From an uncultured Collinsella sp. (GTDB taxonomy: Bacteria; Actinomycetota; Coriobacteriia; Coriobacteriales; Coriobacteriaceae), in the NCBI GenBank assembly GCA_902475825.1, contig CABSBA010000038.1, forward strand, positions 1 through 10,493: a stretch of DNA of 10,493 nt. The letters run 5' to 3'. Position 1 is the first letter of the stretch, and every line of letters begins with the position of its first letter. Positions 7,386-10,493 of the stretch are shown in pieces. The notes below the pieces were generated by a model. The model saw only the letters and a program-made list of their open reading frames with translations, searched no databases and was not told the origin of the DNA. Both the position numbers and the translations under genes were made by a program.

Positions 7386-9155
7386 ATGTTTAAGAGGTTT
7401 CTTTCGTATTACAAGCCCCAGATGGGGCTTTTTGTTGCCGATACTGTTTGCGCCCTGGTGCTTGCCGCCATTGACCTGGCGTTTCCTATCATTCTGCGCA
7501 ATCTGACCGGCGGGCTCTTTACCCAGGGTCAGGCTGCTATTATGCAGGCGCTCGGTATGATTGCGGTTGGCCTGGTACTGATGTATGCCATCCGTTGCGC
7601 CTGCCGCTACTTTGTGAGCTATTGGGGCCACGTGATGGGCGCGCGCATGGAGTCCAAGATGCGCGAGGACCTGTTCGATCAGTACGAGCGCTTTAGCTTT
7701 GCGTACTTCGATCGCAACAGCTCGGGTGACATGATGAGCCGCGTGGTCAACGACCTGTTCGATATCTGCGAGGCGGCGCACCACGTGCCCGAGTGGATCA
7801 TCATCTGCGGCATCGAGATCATCGGCTCATTTGTGATCCTCTTTACCATCGCCCCGGTGCTGGCGCTTGCCATGGCTGTGGTGACGGCAGCGTTTGCGGT
7901 CATCATGTTTTGGCAGAACTTGCGCATGCGCGAGGTCTTTAGCGACAATCGCAAAAAAATCAGCGGTATCAATGCGCAGCTGCAGGATTCGCTGGCAGGC
8001 ATGCGCGTGGTCAAGAGTTTTGCGAACGAGGAGGCTGAGCGCTCCAAGTTCCGCGCCTCGAACGACCGCTATCTTTCGTCCAAGGAGAATATGTATCACG
8101 CCATGGGCATCTACACTGCGACGTATGGCCTGCTCTCGGGCGTGTTGTACGTGATCGTGGTGCTGCTGGGCGGTTGGCTCGTTGCCCAGGGTCAGCTGCA
8201 GGCGGTCGATATGGCGACCTTCGCGCTCTACATTTCACTGTTCTGCACCCCGCTCGAGACGCTCGTCAATTCGGCCGAGACGTATCAGAAGGCCATCGCC
8301 GGCTTTAAGCGCATGGACGAGGTGCTTTCGACCGCCCCGGATATCCAGGACAAGCCGGATGCCGCGGACCTGCAGGTGACGGCTGGCGCGGTTGAATATC
8401 GCGACGTGTGCTTTAGCTACGAGGACGTTGAACTCGGCGCAGGCGAAGAGGCTCGTCCCGTGATCGACCATATGAATCTGTCCATCAAGCCCGGACAGAC
8501 CATTGCCCTGGTTGGCCCCTCGGGCGGTGGCAAGTCCACAACGTGTTCGCTGCTGCCGCGCTTTTATGACGTGGCTGCTGGATCCGTCAGCATCGACGGC
8601 CAAGACGTGCGCGACGTGACGCAGCAGAGCCTGCGCCGCACCATTGGCCTGGTGCAGCAGGATGTCTATCTGTTTGACGGTACGATTGGCGAGAACATCG
8701 CCTACGGCAAGCCAGGCGCCACGGCAGAAGAGGTCGCCGAGGCCGCCCGCCGCGCCAATATCGATGCCTTCATTGAGTCGCTGCCGCAGGGCTACGACAC
8801 GGTCGTGGGCGAGCGCGGCAGCCGTCTTTCGGGCGGCCAAAAGCAGCGCGTAGCCATTGCGCGCGTGTTTCTCAAGAACCCCAAGATCCTGATCCTGGAC
8901 GAGGCGACGAGCGCCTTGGATAACGAGAGCGAGGAGGCGGTGCAGGAGTCGCTCGAGCGCCTGGCGCGCGGTCGCACCACGATCATCATCGCCCACCGTC
9001 TCTCGACCATTAAACATGCCGACGAGATTGCGACCGTCGAGCATGGTCGCGTTGTGGAACGTGGTACGCACGAGCAGCTTCTCGCCCGCGGCGGCACCTA
9101 TGCCCGTTACTATCGAATGCAGTTCGAAGGTGCGCGTGCGCACGAGCTCGACTGA
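7386..9155 (+). CDS. ABC exporter half-transporter (fused membrane and ATPase domains)
   Basis: An ABCB/MsbA-like exporter of 589 aa from ATG 7386. The first 300 or so residues form a six-helix transmembrane domain, starting MFKRFLSYYKP and including FAYFDRNSSGDMMSRVVND, the coupling region of this family. The ATPase domain shows A-loop Tyr345, Walker A GPSGGGKST at 377-385, Q-loop Gln425 or 424, signature LSGGQ at 481-485, Walker B ILILD ending at 505 with catalytic Glu506, and H-loop His537, so it should be active. It would work as a homodimer or with another half. Substrate is unknown; lipid, peptide or drug are all possible. An in-frame ATG at 7287 would add 33 residues. The next gene starts 19 bases later. 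Confidence 0.92.
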   Translation: MFKRFLSYYKPQMGLFVADTVCALVLAAIDLAFPIILRNLTGGLFTQGQAAIMQALGMIAVGLVLMYAIRCACRYFVSYWGHVMGARMESKMREDLFDQYERFSFAYFDRNSSGDMMSRVVNDLFDICEAAHHVPEWIIICGIEIIGSFVILFTIAPVLALAMAVVTAAFAVIMFWQNLRMREVFSDNRKKISGINAQLQDSLAGMRVVKSFANEEAERSKFRASNDRYLSSKENMYHAMGIYTATYGLLSGVLYVIVVLLGGWLVAQGQLQAVDMATFALYISLFCTPLETLVNSAETYQKAIAGFKRMDEVLSTAPDIQDKPDAADLQVTAGAVEYRDVCFSYEDVELGAGEEARPVIDHMNLSIKPGQTIALVGPSGGGKSTTCSLLPRFYDVAAGSVSIDGQDVRDVTQQSLRRTIGLVQQDVYLFDGTIGENIAYGKPGATAEEVAEAARRANIDAFIESLPQGYDTVVGERGSRLSGGQKQRVAIARVFLKNPKILILDEATSALDNESEEAVQESLERLARGRTTIIIAHRLSTIKHADEIATVEHGRVVERGTHEQLLARGGTYARYYRMQFEGARAHELD

Positions 9156-9174
9156 TTGATATGACAGGAAGTAT

Positions 9175-10134
9175 ATGGCTGAGAAGAACCCTTTGACTCC
9201 GGAAGAAGTGACGGAGTTATTCTCCGAGATCGACGCATCCGGCGTTTTGGATCCGACGCTTGCCAAAAAGCGCACCGAGCGCATGCGCGAAAAAGAGGCA
9301 GCGGCCAAGCGCGGCGACAAGGCGGCGCTGGCGCAGCTTCGCAGCGAAGATCGCGCGAGCCAGACAAAGCAGATCGACCCGCTGTCCGAGGACGACCCTT
9401 CGGGCTCGCAGGTGAGCCATACCATTACGAAGACCGCCATGGCCGTAGTTATCGGCATTCTGGTGTTGATCGTGGGCATGCAGATTGGCTACGGCGTGAT
9501 GCGCCGCCTGAACACTGCCAACCTGTCCGAGAGCGTTTCGGTCGATACCGTTTCGACGGCGCTCAAGGGCGGCCTTGAGTGGGGTAACGGCTTTACGCAG
9601 TTTCCGCTCGACTTTAGCGTCGACGAGGCGGACGAACGCACGGGTACGGTAGAGGTGACGGTGTTGGACACGTCGTCTGCCAACGAGCTCGAGCTGCTGT
9701 CCAACGGGCAGATTCAGGCTGCGGCACTTGCGACCAACGCGTTGCTTAACGATAAGATCGACCGCGTGGTGTATAACGTGCACGCCTATATCGACGAGGA
9801 CAGCAATATCCAGCATGATTCCTTCTTTGGCATGTTCCCCGCGCGGGGTCATCAGAGCGCCATTTTGACGTTTGTGTGGACCAAGAGCTCGTCAAATGCC
9901 ACGAGTATCGACTGGAAGATGCGTATCGTGAGCATGGATGACACGATTGCCGAGCGCATCCAAAAGCAGGTGAACTCGGTATCGTCACTGATTGAGGACC
10001 CGGCGGTAAGCCAGACCAAGATCACGGAAGAAAAGGCCGAACGTGACTTGGAACATCGCCTGCACGGTCGCGAGATCTTCCGCGGTGGCAAGCCCGACCG
10101 CACACCGTCCGATCTGCTGGAGCAGGATAAATAA
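9175..10134 (+). CDS. Single-pass membrane protein of unknown function
   Basis: I do not recognise this 319-aa protein. Residues 1-85 are charged and predicted cytoplasmic, opening MAEKNPLTPEEVTELFSEID, with a Lys/Arg/Glu-rich, probably helical stretch at about 31-62. One hydrophobic segment lies at about 88-109 (from TAMAVVIGILVLIVG), followed by MRR. The remaining 200 or so residues would lie outside the membrane and look folded and mixed alpha/beta, with no Cys and no catalytic motif I can name; the end is charged (REIFRGGKPDRTPSDLLEQDK). SD AGGAAG at 9166-9171 and a 19-base gap from the exporter gene point to coupled translation, so it may serve the transporter. Topology is inferred from charge only. 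Confidence 0.8.
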   Translation: MAEKNPLTPEEVTELFSEIDASGVLDPTLAKKRTERMREKEAAAKRGDKAALAQLRSEDRASQTKQIDPLSEDDPSGSQVSHTITKTAMAVVIGILVLIVGMQIGYGVMRRLNTANLSESVSVDTVSTALKGGLEWGNGFTQFPLDFSVDEADERTGTVEVTVLDTSSANELELLSNGQIQAAALATNALLNDKIDRVVYNVHAYIDEDSNIQHDSFFGMFPARGHQSAILTFVWTKSSSNATSIDWKMRIVSMDDTIAERIQKQVNSVSSLIEDPAVSQTKITEEKAERDLEHRLHGREIFRGGKPDRTPSDLLEQDK

Positions 10135-10143
10135 GACGCCATC

Positions 10144-10162
10144 AGATCGGAAGAGCGTCGTG
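10144..10162 (+). other. Illumina adapter-like sequence (probable artefact)
   Basis: AGATCGGAAGAGCGTCGTG is identical over 19 bases to the start of the Illumina TruSeq universal adapter as read from the insert. The adapter as I recall it continues with T, where the window has C, so the match ends there. It lies nine bases after the last stop codon. A chance match of this length is very unlikely; residual adapter in the assembly is the simplest reading. Confidence 0.8.
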
Positions 10163-10174
10163 CCCGCGCGGGAT

Positions 10175-10391
10175 GATTTTTCTGGGACGGGGATTAAAAA
10201 ATCATTCTGAGAACGGAGCCTTGTCGCTGAGTAGTCAATTTGGGACGGGGCTATTTTAGCTGCCCCGACCGTCAATCAACCTAACCGTCGTGCCAACAGC
10301 CGGGGTAGCTAAAAGAGCCCCGTCCCAAATTGACTACTCGCCAACTGCATACATGACAGAATGATTTTTTATTCCCCGTCCCAGAAAAATC
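10175..10391. repeat. Nested 217-bp palindrome, REP/MITE-like
   Basis: Outer arms 10175-10209 and 10357-10391 are inverted repeats matching at 34 of 35 positions. Inner arms 10229-10267 and 10301-10339 match at 37 of 39, around a 33-base centre. Both arm types carry the core TGGGACGGGG, so the core appears four times, twice on each strand. GTAG at 10231-10234, and CTAC at 10334-10337, sit at the feet of the inner arms, as in REP elements mobilised by RAYT transposases. No transposase is present here. Similar GGGACGGGG repeats are, as I recall, common in Coriobacteriia. Confidence 0.85.
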
Positions 10392-10493
10392 CTTATGCAT
10401 AGAAAGTCATAATTATCATTTCGTAAACATTTCGATGAAATTAACGCCATGGCGCATGCTTGCGGTTAAAATACCGCAAGGCCTAACCACCAA
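10392..10493. other. AT-rich non-coding end with hairpin
   Basis: No gene is seen. CATTTCG is repeated at 10417-10423 and 10428-10434 (11-bp period), and CTTGCGGT 10459-10466 pairs with ACCGCAAG 10473-10480 around TAAAAT. The base composition is clearly lower in GC than the genes, as expected for a regulatory region of a gene beyond the right edge. Confidence 0.4.

Noticed and set aside
9175..10134. A defence, toxin or secretion role for the unknown membrane protein.
   Set aside because: No nuclease, NTPase, peptidase or toxin motif is visible and the neighbours are housekeeping genes; only an accessory role to the exporter is suggested.
10448..10468. Tiny open frame starting ATG 10448.
   Set aside because: Only six codons before TAA and no Shine-Dalgarno site.

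Overview
The window is a bacterial chromosomal segment, GC-rich by eye, with every recognised gene on the + strand. Gene order (rpsF-ssb-rpsR-rplI, dnaB, purA, purD), codon choice and GGGACGGGG-type palindromic repeats suggest a gut actinobacterium of the class Coriobacteriia, most likely Collinsella or a close relative. That assignment is inference from pattern memory, not a database match.

Layout. Bases 1-376 hold a probable C-terminal scrap of an upstream gene, a direct repeat, a plausible promoter and a structured leader. Then comes the classic ribosomal/replication cluster rpsF (S6), ssb, rpsR (S18) and rplI (L9), closed by a clear intrinsic terminator at 2100-2136. dnaB (replicative helicase) follows. 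A good promoter overlapping the dnaB stop codon drives purA (adenylosuccinate synthetase). purD (GAR synthetase) has a TTG start and is preceded by a hairpin region with two mutually exclusive stems. Next are a NUDIX hydrolase of the ADP-ribose pyrophosphatase type, a half-size ABC exporter with a structured leader, and a closely coupled single-pass membrane protein of unknown function. The last 360 bases hold no gene. They contain a 19-nt exact match to Illumina adapter sequence, then a 217-bp nested palindrome of REP/MITE type, then AT-rich DNA.

How the genes work together. S6, S18 and L9 are ribosomal proteins; SSB and DnaB act at the replication fork. PurD acts early in de novo purine synthesis and PurA is the first step from IMP to AMP. 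The NUDIX enzyme probably cleans up ADP-ribose or a related nucleotide sugar. The exporter and its small membrane neighbour look like a translationally linked pair.

I see no new defence, secretion or mobile system. The best leads are RNA-level (the rpsF pseudoknot-like leader, the purA-purD switch-like stems and the ABC-gene leader), the nested palindrome, and a likely sequencing artefact that casts doubt on the join near base 10150. There are no tRNA, rRNA or CRISPR features.
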